DNA of 64,000 nt from positions 124,001 through 188,000 of the forward strand of contig JABYQR010000048.1 of the NCBI GenBank assembly GCA_022592445.1. Direction: 5' to 3'. Position 1 is the stretch's first letter. Each line of letters starts with the position of its first letter. This DNA is from Cytidiella melzeri (lineage: Eukaryota; Basidiomycota; Agaricomycetes; Polyporales; Irpicaceae). Of the stretch, positions 45,787 to 58,419 are shown in pieces. Under the pieces are notes generated by a model. That model saw nothing but the letters and a program-made list of their open reading frames with translations. It made no database searches and was not told the origin of the DNA. A program made the position numbers and the translations under genes.

Positions 45787-46131
45787 AGCTTGCTGGCACA
45801 GCGCGACACGGACCCACAAATGCCCAATTATTAGCCTGTACTATGGCGCTGTGGCCATCAAATCTATTCCTGGAATGTGCTACAATTACAATCGTCCTAA
45901 TTGTACAGCGTCTAACAGCATTTTACCTTTTCCCTACATTATCCAGGATTACGTGCGTGAATTAAAGATAAATGAGCAGCAACAAGTACGATAAACAATA
46001 CAGATACATTTGTGATAGATTGTGCAATATCACATGCGAGGTAGACAAGTCTACCAGGTGCCCGGGCTGAAGAACATTGGAAGACATGGTTATGCACCGT
46101 AAAAAACGCGCATGTGATCGACCTCGAGAAC
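45787..46131. other. Convergent intergenic region
   Basis: 345 nt between the stops of the RSC-like gene and the OPT gene. It is AT-rich and holds only 3' ends; nothing else is seen. Confidence 0.5.
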
Positions 46132-49100
46132 TCACCCAAAGTAGTCGCTCCCTGTCAGCAGCGTTTTGCCAGCCGTCATATTGTAGTCAGCTGTATTCAT
46201 CCACACGGTGTTGCCCCACCACCCAAGGATAGAATCCTCGCCGATATGACCGTTAGACGGATATTGTAGGCTGCGGAAAGTGTGCACGACACAACATTAT
46301 CAGCAAGAGCGCATGGACGAGGGGTTGCGAGGGACTCGGTGGGAGCAGTTACGTACCAGAAGAATACAAGAATAGCTCCAATCGCCGTGCCCGCGTCCAG
46401 TGCGGCCGAGAGCACGTCTTCATGCGAAGGTTCGAAAGAGAAGGTTCGTTAAGCACGGGTGCCGTCAGAGCGCGAGTCAAAGAAGAGCTTACAGTTGTAC
46501 TTTGACCACCATCCAAAATGCCGTCTGCGTACGAGATATTGGCTGAAGAAGCCGACAATAGCCCATGGAACGTAGTTGAGCGCACTTGCAGGAGGTATCC
46601 AGCCTGTACCACTGACGATGACTGGGATGCTGTTGACATTCCAGGATTCAGGGTTCGACATCACGGGTGTGAGGCGCCAAGAAGGATGACGAAGCTAAGC
46701 ACGTACTTGACATAACGGAACCAGCTGCCTGGATATCTCTTCGAGATATACCAAGGAATGACAGGTGAAAGCCCAAAGAGGAAGAACCATCTCAGGAAAC
46801 CATAGACTTGACCAGCTGAGAACAATCGATTGGGTCCTACGACACCCCAGATGACCGTCGCCGTGTAGAAGACCTCAGTCGATGCGCATACGAAGCGATC
46901 CTTTTGATCTGCACTGCACATGTCCGGAATGTTATCGAACATCCAGGTCTGCACGGCCAATTGCACCAACCCCGCAATCACAGTGGCGACCACTTGACAC
47001 CAAAACATGGTACGCGGGCTACGCGAGAAACACAACAAGAGCAGATAAGAAAGATGAGCGGTGCTATCACATGGCGGCTGCACTCACGGTATCTTCATGT
47101 AATGGCCCAGTTTCATGTCAGATGTGAACGTTAGTGCTATTGAACTGGATGAGAAATGCGGAATCGTTGAGGAAGACGGCAGTACCCTGTGACATAGTCT
47201 GTTGATTCAATCGAATACCCGTCAGCAAGTACTAGCGTCTCGAACTGAGAAATACGTACGATATATCCCCAAGTTTTGAACAACATCATCGCAAGTGGCC
47301 TTCCGGGTAACAGATAACCAATGACGAGTTCCGTAATCACATTCAACCCAACTTGCTGGTTAGTAACTGCTTGAATGATACCTATCGGAAGCGTGTACAC
47401 AAACGCTATAATAAGTGCGAGGACGAAAGCCCACACTGGCATCTGAGTCGAGTACAGCTCGATCCCGATGATACCAAAGGCAAACATTGCAACGAAAATG
47501 CACAGATACCACCAATCTGGCACTTGCTTATAGTGCGACATGAGCCGTGCATGAATATCTGGCTGCTCTGCGAGGGAGCGACGAGCTTGTACGATGATCT
47601 GCTTGCGGTAATAGAGGACGACGTGTACGATTGTGGCTACAAGTAGTCAGTAGGCTGTCAATTTAGGTAGTGAAAGGCCAATGGGCAGCAACTGACCGGT
47701 AACACTTGCGAAGCTTAAAGCATACGATATTGCGAAGCCGGCAGGTAGAAACAGTGGGCTGTACGCCTTGTACTTCTCCTCGTCAAACTGCTCATCTGTG
47801 AGCACCATTGTAACGTTGTAGAGCGTGCCTTTGTTGTTGAAGGAATGCCTTGAAAGAACGGGCATGAACTGCGAGTTCCATACGTTGGTGAAATAGAGTA
47901 TTGGGGTGATAACCCAGAAGAACACCACAAAACCAAAGGCGACGTTGGCTTCTGCCCACCATGGCGTAGCGAGAGGTGATCCTATATAGGCAATTTGCGT
48001 CCAGTCGAACGTGATAAGAGACATGCCAAGCCCGCTTTGGTGACCGAACAATGAGTTAATAGTAGCTGAGTCCAGTGAGCTAAATAAGTATCTGACCCGG
48101 TCCAGGATGGCATGCAAGGAATCATACCGTTACGAGGTTTAATCCAGCAAACCCAAGAGAAATACGACAGCGCTGTGAATAAATACCCAGGGAAGAAATC
48201 TGGCGACAACCAGTACATGAACAACAATCAAACGGTGACTAAAGTGGCACTTACACCAAAGAAGAGCAGCAGCAAATGCGTAGACAAAAAATCGCTCACG
48301 GCTTATGCCGCCTGTTTTACCGACGCCAATGTACCACTGCGCGTGAAGTGTGTTGAACAATGCGCAATATACCAAATTTGACGGCCAGACTGTCCGGGAG
48401 AATGAGCGAAAGAAGATCATACCGGTCCCGGCCTCGACTCACTCATAGATGGGGGTGAGACAAGAAACCGCTTTGCGATACCGCCAATAGAGAATCCAAT
48501 GAGCTGTGTGGACATGACAATGATGAACTGATAGCCAAAATTGTATCTCTTGTTATAGTAGAAGCGTTGAACTGCTATGATATCAGTCTGAAGGATTTGT
48601 GCAGCGGACGTCAGCGTCACCAGCTAGCGAGACTACAATAGAATACTTACTGCATACGCAGATGTAGCCCCGACACCAGCCATAATGGTGACCACGACGT
48701 GTTCTTTGATGGAGAAAGGTCCTGGGTTCAAAGAAGCGCCAAATATTCGTACTTGAGGTAGTACTCTTGCCATTAGACGGCCAACAGGAAATGAAAGTAG
48801 TTGTGCGACGAGCTTTGAGAGAACAGCGAGAATATGCTGCATTCAGCAAGGTCCTATATTCTGAGTGAACGAAGACTTACAGGGCCTATGGCCACACTTG
48901 GGTAGCGGAAGAAGTAGAATTGATTGACACCAGGTATCACCACCGCCCAGATGAGGCCGAGTATCCATGCGCGTAGAGTGCCTGCGGGCATGCCGGGATC
49001 GTCGGTGTTGGCGACGGCGGAGCGCACCTCAGGGTACGGAGACTCATCCTCTGGTAAGGACACGATGAGCGCGGGTAGCGGACAACACACGACACGATAA

Positions 49101-49387
49101 CGCTCACCGAGATATTCTGCCTCCAAGTCGAGATTTGGATCCCCAGATAGTTCCTCGTCTATCACATGCTGTGTCTACAGAATGAATGACTGCTGTCCCA
49201 GGTAAGATGGAGACTCACAACCTGAGCTGAGGGATGCGTAAATAGGGAACAAGGAGTTAGAAGGAATACAAGACATACACTCAGACCCGCCATTTTCCGC
49301 CATGGTCTCCCATTTAGTCAAATCAAAGTCGTAAAGTGTCTTTGGTGGCTCTGGGCTGGGAGCAGGCAGAGGTTGGTGAAACGACAT
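46132..49387 (-). CDS. OPT-family oligopeptide transporter
   Basis: Proton-coupled uptake of small peptides, or in some members glutathione or siderophore-type compounds, across the plasma membrane. The start is MSFHQPLPAPSPEPPKTLYD at 49387, with a further in-frame ATG at 49471. Signature blocks run in order over many small exons: RAWILGLIWAVVIPGVNQFY, FFRYPSVAIGP, NPGPFSIKEHVVVTIMAGVG, IIAVQRFYYNKRYNFGYQF, LGMSLITFDWTQIAYIGSPL, ATPWWAEANVAFGFVVFFW, QVPDWWYLCIFVAMFAFGI, GLNVITELVIGYLLPGRPLA and MMLFKTWGYI. It ends ADYNMTAGKTLLTGSDYFG at 46132-46134. About a dozen TM helices are visible. NPGPF, KEHV and the GRPLA/FKTWGY blocks are those of the peptide-transporter branch. No broken frame was noticed. 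Confidence 0.92.
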
Positions 49388-50208
49388 GCGGACGGTGGTC
49401 TCAATTCCATGCACGGCGAGTTGGGAGTTGAGGGCAGAGAGAGAGGGAGAGAGAGATACTGCAGGTACCACGACACACGATACGCACGGCGTCTACAGGT
49501 CTAGAGTTAGGCGCGCGTGCCTGAAATGTGCCTTGAGCTCTCACACCCTCATTTATAATTACCGCAACATGTCTTACACCCGCAAGATCTCAACGTCTCA
49601 CCCGAATCACAGTCCTTTAGCAGCGTTTAGTGACCGAGTGAAATCCACCGCAGGTGCAGGTACAAGCCTGAGGCTGCACGCTGTGAGACCCGGAAGAGTG
49701 TCTCTCTGTTCGTCCAGCATATTTGTCAAGAATGTCGTCTTCCGTCAACCACATGGTCTGTAAGATACCAAACAGTTTCCCACATCTGTCGGATGTCTGA
49801 GGACAAATACATCCAAGAATGTTGTTGTCAAGGTATTGACTGTTCGACAATGTAAACTTGCCACTCACTAAATCTAGCACGGTGACATCTCGCAGAAACG
49901 CGGCCGCTTTCCGTTTCTCAACCTCTCGCCAGCAAAATCCGGTCTTGCGGGCCCACGCTGGGAGTCAGAACATGGGAGACTACTTATCAACTGCGAGAGT
50001 GGATCATCTTCCGGAATGCAGTGTATTGGCAACATGTGTCGTTCGGTTATGTAACATATTGAATACGAGGAACGCCATCGGACGATGCCATTGCCGACAT
50101 TGAACTCAAGTCCGGCCTCTCTTTCGTGTCTTCGAAGCCGGCTCCGCTTGTGAGCTGTGTGCACCGCGTGCTTAGCACACTGCCCCCAACCTTGAAAAGT
50201 CATACAGC
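49388..50208. other. Intergenic with GA-rich tract
   Basis: Promoter side of the OPT gene and 3' side of the COP9 subunit gene. A (GA)-rich tract lies at 49436-49457. Open frames here (for example 49617-49880 and 49874-50212, minus) show no family features, so I do not call a gene. Confidence 0.45.
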
Positions 50209-51299
50209 TCACGATTTTGCTTTATTCTCATCATCGACGTCCATACGATTTTCCCTCTCCTTCCCCGCCTCCTTGTTCTTCTCAGCCTCTTTCGCGTTCC
50301 GTGCGGCTAACAGAGCCAACCCAGCAGCCGTTGGACCGGATTTTAGGGTTGGGTTGGGTGGAGGCCGAGAGACGAGTGGCCTCACTGCTGCTTCTTTCTG
50401 CTTACCCTGCACTTCAACGACGTTTGATTGGTATTCCTTATCGTAAGCTTGCCTTGAAGCAGTATCCGCCGCTGCTTGGGTTGCCAGCTGACCGAGTTTC
50501 TCGTCGAGGGTCGAGATAACCGAGGAAGTCGTAGATGCCCTGAAGATTGTATAGCGATATGGGGAGTGAAGAAACATAATGGATATAATAACATACCAGT
50601 GTTGCAGTGCAACCAAGATGTTTTCTACTTTTCCAGGCTCAAGATCACGACCCATGGTATACTCCACCTTCAATTGCTGCTCTTTCTGGTCAAGCTTGCC
50701 TCGGATGACTTCGAGGTAAATCGCGTCAATAATGAGATCTTCGAGCTCGCGAATAGAGGAGATTTGGAGAAGCTCCATAAGTGGCGTGTATAGGAGAGTC
50801 TCCAATTTTCGGTTGACCATGTCAGTGGCTGTGTCTGGTGACTCAGTTGCCGAATCGACCCACCCGCTTCTCCATCGCGAGAGATACCAAGGTTAGATGT
50901 TTCAACTTCGTCAATTGCGCTTGGTTCAACGCCGGAAGCGAGTCCTTGTATTCTAGCGGCAGGTGTAAATAATATGATTGTCTTGAGCTGCGTACGGCTT
51001 ACGACGGTACTCGCTGTACGTCTTGTACGCAAACAGCTGCAACAATGAGAAATACGAAGCGTGCTGTTCACTGTTCGCAAGCTATGATCGTTCGAAGTAC
51101 ATTGAGCTGAGAAGTAGATGAGATGGAAGGTATCGACTACCTCTTGAATAGTTGGCTGGTCAAGTAACTGGGCAAAGACGAATACGCCAGGGGCTGAAGT
51201 AGCGTCTTGAATCAGTTTGGCTGCCGCCGCACCCTTCGCTGACTTGGACATCAGCAGGAAAGGTTCAAGCTTGGATGTGAAGTTCGCTCCGAGATCCAT
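50209..51299 (-). CDS. CSN7: COP9 signalosome subunit 7 (PCI domain)
   Basis: A member of the COP9 signalosome, which removes NEDD8 from cullins and so controls SCF-type ligases. Exon 1 starts MDLGANFTSKLEPFLLMSKS and ends FAQLLDQPTIQE. Exon 2 reads LANSEQHASYFSLLQLFAYK, then TYSEYR. Exon 3 is QYKDSLPALNQAQLTKLKHL, then TLVSLAMEKR, the conserved PCI opening. It continues YTPLMELLQISSIRELEDLI and IDAIYLEVIRGKLDQKEQQL. A further intron precedes a coiled Ala/Gln-rich C-terminus with RMDVDDENKAKS at the end. Length and block order fit CSN7. The splice after AMEKR is my least certain join. Expected in nucleus and cytosol. Confidence 0.85.
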
Positions 51300-51580
51300 G
51301 CTGAATTGTGCTTGGGTAATAGTCGACGCTGTGGTTCAGATACAAACGACCTGTGGTGGCAAAAGCTAAAGATGGTCAAATGGCGCTGTAAGCATAACTC
51401 GCTGTGTTTGTCCTTGTTAGATTTAGAGGGCGTATATTCCCATTTTTGAATCGTTCACAGAAATGAAATACAAAACGTCAATAACGGGGATAGCCAGGGC
51501 TTATACAATCCTAAAGGAATCGTGGGTAGGTGTATCTTTGGTGGGGTGGTATGAGTGTGAACGTAGGCAGTATGATCAGA

Positions 51581-54500
51581 TCATTGTCCTTTCTCCATAT
51601 CTTTCACATCTAAATGCTCCGGTAATTCCTTCGTAGCAGGTCTATGGAGGTCCGAAACAGTTGAGAGCGGATCTCCATGTGTGTATGTGGCAGCACTGGC
51701 TACAGGGGGTTCTTCTTCGCGTTTAGTAGGCACTAGGTCTTGAGGAAGTAAAACTAATGTTCTTTTTAGAATTGGTTGCGATATAGTAGTATGCGCACGT
51801 ACTTGCTCTGTCAATGGCTACAGGTAATCCGCGGTGTCTGCCTCGCACCATGATGGCAATGACAACGAGTTTGGACAGAGGACTGAATGCGCCAGAAAAC
51901 GAGTAATTCTCGGTTGGGATGCCTAGCGATAAGCCTATGCCGCCAAAGGCCGACACCAGCTCGAACACTGGCAAACGGTAGGTACGTAGCAGGACCCAAA
52001 GAGAGAGGTAACGTACATATGCGGAACAGATTAAACCATGGCGCGTTGACATCATCCATGATTATTGTCCGCTCGATGATGCATATAATGAATATCCCTG
52101 AGACGAGCCACCATATATCGTAGGCTACTTGACGGCGTAAGTGCCAGCCGAAATATTGAAAGATCCGCTGCCGCCTAGATATGTCCTCCCGCAGGTTTGG
52201 CTCTTCATCTTCATCTGCAGCTGGGGCCTTGAAAACGCCTAGGCTTCGCTCTTCATACCTGGGCGCTCGTGAGTACAACAAATGCCACGGGTAAGGTCAC
52301 TGAGCTCACACGTTTGTTGAGCGAATACTCATTGCCACCTATCATGAACCGTCAATCGCACTAGTTCGAGCGAGCGAGAGAGAATAGCGACGCTTTACCG
52401 GATAAACTGCGATGTACATCATGATCACACAGAGAAATCTAAGGAAGTATGCCCACATCAGAGTATGCAGACGAACGAAGAGGCCAAGACGCACTGGAAA
52501 GCTGGAGCTAAGGACGACAGAGATACGATAGCGAAGCCAGATGCACGAACTGCAAATGACTGAAAAAGTCCAGCAACAGCCCTTGTTCCTGCAGGAAGGC
52601 TCTCTGTTACAGAGAGGCCAATGTCAAGGACGATGAACGATATCCATTCTATGGTTCTAGGAGAATGAGAGGTTAAGTGCACAAGGTCATCAATACCAAG
52701 TGAGCTTACGTGAAGAAGATAAGCACAGCAACCAAAAACCATGTTACGTGGGACGGAAATAGGTAGATGAAGCATCTAAACGCAAGATTTCTTTAATCAA
52801 GGCAATTCAGTCAGGAAATCCTCACATAGCCGCACCGCCTTGGATGGTCAAGTAGAAAGTGGAGGATGCGATCCTCAGGGGAGTCGTCCTTGACAAATTT
52901 CGTGCATATCCAGCTGTTTCAGGGATGTCAAGGTTGGCACAATCAACTAATACATCACTCACATGATGAATCGCAGGCTATACCAGAAAGCGCTCAGTCA
53001 ACGATACTCCGTAATAAGCTTCAGTTGATTCTTACAATATCGGCTACAATGGTAATAAGAAACACCTACTCTTGTGAAAACTATCTTTACTCACTAATCC
53101 ATGGTTTCCTGCGAGGATGCTGAAGATCATCGAGACTGGACCGAGACATCTCAATTATGGCAGCACTTCCGGTAGGACGTAGTGCTTACATATCATCCAA
53201 TACGCTTGCTGAAAAGGAACCATTCCACTGGGAGGGATGAGGGTTATGAGCTACGTAATACTAGAAACGTAACTTACGCGTCGACCAAGCTCATGCCTCC
53301 ACCAGTGTATGAGCCAATGACTTGACTTTGTGCCATAATCGTGCTTCGTTCAATATGGACTCGCACCCAAAACTGGTAGCTGCACTCACAACGCTACAAA
53401 CCTACACGAGATCATAAGGCTGCTACATGATTATCAAACAACTCGCACTTACCATGACTTGTTCACTCGACGGGGCTGAGCTTCGAACACACCATCGTAC
53501 GTATGCGTCATGGAAAGCCAAGGCGCAATCAAGACTATCGAAATCAGCTGTACGCCGATAAAGTACTTTAAAATCATGAGCTACGTAGAGTGCAGTGGAG
53601 AGAGTGGGAGTGTGCTCACTGCAATCACAAGCCAGCTGAGAAAGTCAAGTGCCCTGTATCTGTAGTACAGTCTTCAGGCTCAATGTCATCTGTCGACACA
53701 GGATACAGCCTTACTCGAGACCACCTAGCCGCTCTAGCTCCTCATCATCCAGTCCCTCGGTGTCGAAGTCGGAGTTCCGATAAATTACCAGCTTGTGAAA
53801 CTCGCCACTAAGCCATGTAAATCTTTTCTCATTCTTCCACCTTCCGTTATTCTCGGTGAATATCCGCTCAATCGCTCGAAAAAGTCGAGGGAAGTGGTTC
53901 CTTGCGATCTTGCGAAGAAGCTGGAAGGGCCCAGGGAACCCTCCAAGGCCCTGATCCTTGCCTCGCTGGCCAAGGACCCTCCTGCCATCTGCGGACACAG
54001 TGGGAGGCGGTTGAATCACAGTTTGCCTCCTTGGGATTGGTAATCCTGGTGTCATTTTGAATACAATATGTGATATAATCACAAAGTATATCCCTTACCC
54101 CTGCGCTGTTTCATTGTCGCTGGTAATGCAGACTTTGGTGAGAATGGCAGCTGTCCTTCAGACCGGGCTGCAGGCGATGTAGGTAATTGCAGTGCTGCTG
54201 AGCGAGGCGAAGATGTGAATGAGTGAGTATCTGCAATGATCCCTTCGCGACAGTCGTCCGTGTCAACGATTTCGAACGAAGCCGTCGCAGACTGTGGAGG
54301 CTCCAACGCCAAATGCCCAGAGTCACTTGGATGCAGTCCATTGAGAGTCTCTGTAATGGGCCGTGAAGCGTCATGATCTTGGGATGATGCCCTGAGCGCA
54401 ATGCCTAACCCAATGCCAGCGCTTCCGCCTCCCACCAATGCCGCTCCGATGCCTTCAGAAGGATCGAAACGATTAGTACGAGGTTGCTCAGGTAACGCTT

Positions 54501-55083
54501 CTATCGCAGTAGGCTGCTTGACATGTATCTCAACGTTTTGTTTCAGGTTGTTGGAACCAAGTGGGTTCAACCAGCGTGTGATTCGACTTCGAATCGTATA
54601 TTGGGCTCTCTCGCGTTTCTTGATACCTTCAAGGTATTCCACGAAGTATTGCTTGCGTATGAGAACCATAACCCAGGCAACAACGGTCTATTGGCGAGTC
54701 AATGTATGCCAGGCGAGATTCAACAGCCACACGTACTACATTGCCCACTGCCATGAGAAGAAAAAGTATCGCTTGCTGCAATACTGTCAGGGTGCTAAGA
54801 TTCACTGTAGCTAGGCCGGTGACGGTGACGGCGGAGTAGCACAAGAACAGTGCGTCGACAAATGCTAATGCAGACTGAGCGAACTACCACACGTCGAGAA
54901 TTAGTGCGGCTCACAGATGTGAAACTGTCCATTGGCTGCATAGAAAATAGCCGCAGAGATGAGGGGAACGAAGATAAAACAGAGAAGGTGTATACGAAAG
55001 AAGTTCAGTTCTTTCTTGAGCCAGTCGCGAACGTCGTCAAACGTGAGGTTCATTGGTCGCACTGGAGCTGTTGCGGCTGTCAT
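51581..55083 (-). CDS. TRK1: TRK-type potassium transporter
   Basis: High-affinity K+ uptake at the plasma membrane (four MPM repeats, family knowledge). The N-terminus is MTAATAPVRPMNLTFDDVRD (start at 55083; 55101 and 55053 are alternatives). The first pore region is FLCYSAVTVTGLATVNLSTL, followed by helix QQAILFLLMAVGNV. A very long hydrophilic loop then runs from about 54660 to 53710, with charged and Ser-rich stretches (KQYFVEYLEGIKKRERAQYT, FLSWLVIA after it). Later exons give ISIVLIAPWLSMHTYDGVF, FVAFQAYWMI and the last pore ELVSAFGGIGLSLGIPTENY, matching yeast TRK1's pore. The C-terminus (PLSKLVVIAIMVRGRHRGLP, then LLPQDLVPTKREEE) ends at 51581. There are many small introns, and exact exon ends in 52300-53500 were not all fixed. 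Confidence 0.88.
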
Positions 55084-55681
55084 CAGTATGCATTGCAGCA
55101 AGGGTCAATATTCAATAAGTTGAACCCACTGCATCCCAGACGTAGCTTGACCCCAGTTGTCTGCAGACAATGGTGCAAATCGAAGGGTTGTAGTGACCTT
55201 GACGCAGCCGAGGCGAGGGAGGATGGTGGTACACGGTGACAATGAGCGTGCACCTGCGCCGAGCGTCTGTTGGCACACTTTCCGGCAGCGCCTGAGCACA
55301 TTCGTAGAAATTACAGCATTGTGGTGATAATACACTTTTTATCTCTGAATCAACCGATTGTGCTACTAGTCCCTTTCGATACTACCACCAAGCATGGAGA
55401 CGATGAAGCAGAGTGGTTGCAACATACAAGCCAGTGAGGGAGCAGCTAACTAATTTACAACGATGAAAAGGATCAATGCAGTCCGTTGCCTGTAGGCAAA
55501 CCCGCAAGCACAGCATACACCAGATGTGCAGTACACAAACCGAAACAGGGGCCAGGAGCATAAAAATAGAGACTGAGGTGCAAACATATCTAGAAGCTTG
55601 ATAAAATATGTTGGTACATTCTGGCGTTCTTGGTCAAATCTTGATTTATACCCGGGTATCGTCGATCCATTTGCTTTTGGT
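55084..55681. other. Intergenic, upstream of TRK
   Basis: It contains the TRK promoter and the 3' end of the PSP1-domain gene. Minus-strand frames at 55083-55335 are not convincing, and nothing else is identified. Confidence 0.5.
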
Positions 55682-57916
55682 TTACTGATCGTAGCTCACA
55701 GCACCACCTAGGGAGGCCATCCAAATTCGCGTTTTGTACAACCTATGCACAGCTTAGGTTGTCGCAGGTATCGACATGCGATCTAGCTCACCTGAACAAC
55801 TCGCGCACAAGCTCACGGAAATCAATGCGTTTTTCCGCGACAAAATAGAATGTTAACTTGCGTCTATCCCTATGCTAGCATTAACACGAGAAACGTATCG
55901 CCGAATATAATTCCAACACTGACCATTGATACTCAGCGTCGATGACTTCCATCGGTAGCTTCCTCTGCTTGATCTTAGTTCTGCAAAGCTCCAGCGCCTT
56001 CGCCTCGTCCATCAATTTTGTGCTCAAGCCCCTAGGAAACGAGCAGTGAGACAACGTAGTATAGACTGTCAGCCAACGTACTGGATATCATGAGGTGAAG
56101 CTTTGCCATATATCATTTTGGGGCTTATCTCCTTGCCAGTACTGCTTGGGCTGGTCGGTACTTGACCTTGAGCTTCCGCAAAGCCGCTAAGCATTTTCTG
56201 CTGCTTCTGGAAGGCCTCGACCTCTGCCAACGAAATGGTGTCATTAACAACCTTGCCCAAGTCCCTCCCTCGATCAGCCTCCACGATAACGAGGTCACCC
56301 ACGCGGATTTCCAAGGATAAATCAGTGCAGTAGAATAAGTCCGTACGTCCAGCCTTGAATTCCACAATGAAGAGAGGCCAGGACGTTGGCACGGAATGGA
56401 GGGGTACACCTTTGCCGAGATCGCTGAGAGCTTTCGACGCATCCGATGGCCGCCGCTGGGTTGGCGACGGTGCAAAACCAGATCGCAGACCTCCGGCAGA
56501 AATTGGCGTACTCAACACGCCCGCCTCGGGGATATGCTGGATACCCTTGCCCGGGACAAACCTCGCCATTAGAGTTTGACGATCGCGTGCGCCATACAGT
56601 GCCTCTCCCTCGAAGTGATGACGGGACGGACTTCCTGCAGAGAAACCACTGTCACTCGGTGAGCCAACGCCTTGACGCTGGATGTACGAGTTGCCTTGAC
56701 CAGGAATGTTGAGTTGCAGTGGCTGATACGGCGAAAGGCGTTCTGGAGCGGGAGGGCTGCGAGATAGAGGTGCATAAATAGGGAGCGAGGATCCGGCACT
56801 TGCTGTATTGAGCGAAGCTGAGCGGACTCCCTCATCTTGGAGATTCAGATTGACCATGCCCAAATCACTAGCAAGGTCGTCATCTGTGAGCATTAGTCCT
56901 CCGCTCACCCCGCCACCAGAGCTACCAAGAGCAGACTGGAAAACACCTGGGCGGGAAAGGGTCGGCTCTTCTAGCTCCGAGCTAGGCGCATTGAAGCCCA
57001 CTATCGTAGGACGTCTCGCCTGAACAACACTGACACTATGCCTCCGACTGGTGGTACCGCTACCTCCTCCATCCTCATCTCTGGCAGGAAGCGGATTGAC
57101 CCAGAGATCCCTGAACGCCGATCCATCATCAAGTAGAATCTGGCCCACGTCTCGAACGAACGGGCTCATGTTCGAATGGTCCGTGAATGAACCGACACCG
57201 TGGTGGGAAAAACCATTGGATGGAGAGCGCCCCAAGGCGCCAAGAGAACCGTAGCGGCTACTACCGGGAGGCTTAAGGTCGTTATACCGCGATCCAGGAA
57301 TACTAAGGGGATTTGAGCTTGAGGAGAACCCCGAGTCGTTCCAGAGTTTTGATGGAAAGGGGCTACCGATGGGTCCTGGTCGATGAGTTGTAGCTAGCGA
57401 CTGAGACCTGCTGCGGGTCATGTCTACAGCATATGAGCGTCCGCGTGCCGTGGGTACACCTGAGCCGATCGCTGAGGGACTGCCACCTCTGACGAAACGA
57501 TCGTCATATGGGTCATGAATGTCGGACAAGACCTCCGACTCGTCATCTTCAAACGTGGATGCAAAGCGAGACTCACGCATGGCTGACGAGAAGAGAGATG
57601 GTGGAAGATTAGAGCTGTTGGAAAAGGAGGCGCTACGAGCGGGCACGGACGAGGGCAATCCTGACTGCAGTGAGGGCGAATTTGGATTAAGACCCGAGGA
57701 GAAACGCGGCCAGACACCTGGACCTCCTGAGGGAGTGCGCATAGTTTGCAAGGAGGGAGACGCTAGGAATGCTTGGCTATTGGAAGTTCGGGGAGGTTGA
57801 CTCGCAGCACGCTCCCGCAGACTGATGCCTGTGGGTGTGTCTGTGCCATGGGAAGCCAGAAACCGGTTTGTGCGGTCGGTGTCTTCGGAAGACTGCTGTG
57901 CGTGGGGAGACTGCAT
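55682..57916 (-). CDS. PSP1 C-terminal-domain protein
   Basis: The first exon is one frame of over 600 residues from MQSPHAQQSSEDTDRTNRFL (57916). Most is Ser/Pro/Gly-rich and disordered (LRERAASQPPRTSNSQAF, GFSSSSNPLSIPGSRYND). The PSP1 domain begins at PLFIVEFKAGRTDLFYCTDL, then SLEIRVGDLVIVEADRGRDL and GKVVNDTISLAEVEAF. It goes on after short introns with KALELCRTKIKQRKLPMEVI, DAEYQWDRRKLTFYFVAEKR and IDFRELVRELFR, and ends LYKTRIWMASLGGAVSYDQ at 55682-55684. Yeast PSP1 was found as a suppressor of DNA polymerase alpha mutations. The domain is shared with bacterial PSP1/RicT-like proteins; molecular role unclear. Length and domain position agree with fungal homologs. Confidence 0.88.
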
Positions 57917-58419
57917 GTCGTGCAGCGATGGTGAGCCGAGACTGAGTAGCTGGCTGTAATTCTGAACAGTCGCCAGATTAACGAAGAGGCAGCGGGATGT
58001 AAGATACGTTGTCCGGCGATTGAGGGCTGTGACGCGGCCTGTATGGGTCGTAAGTAATCCTTTGCGAGACGTAAGTAAGAAGTAGAACGGGAACAGGGGA
58101 CGGGTGCCATACGATTATAAGAATGTGACCGTACTTGTTCGTAAATCTAGTCCGTTACAACGAGTCTAGGTGAAGACAGAGCGACAGCGGTCTATGGAGA
58201 GCACGGTGCAGGATAGGTGGTGGTTGAGAGTCAAGAGGGGGGAGGAGGGCTCTACGCTGTGCATTGTCTGCCAGGGCAGCTGACTGAGGACCGGACCCTG
58301 CTCATTTAGACCTCTTAAATAGCCGCCCGTATCTTTCCCCCTGTTCCGATCACAAGACCATTACCCGCACTCACATTCTCAGGCTATACTCGCACACTCA
58401 GGCTACATGTCGTCTACGA
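57917..58419. other. Intergenic between PSP1 and RGP1 genes
   Basis: About 500 nt upstream of the PSP1-domain gene and downstream of RGP1, both on the minus strand. No supported gene. Confidence 0.5.

Noticed and set aside
49436..49457. GA-rich tract upstream of the OPT gene
   Set aside because: Short simple repeat in the leader region; not a repeat element.
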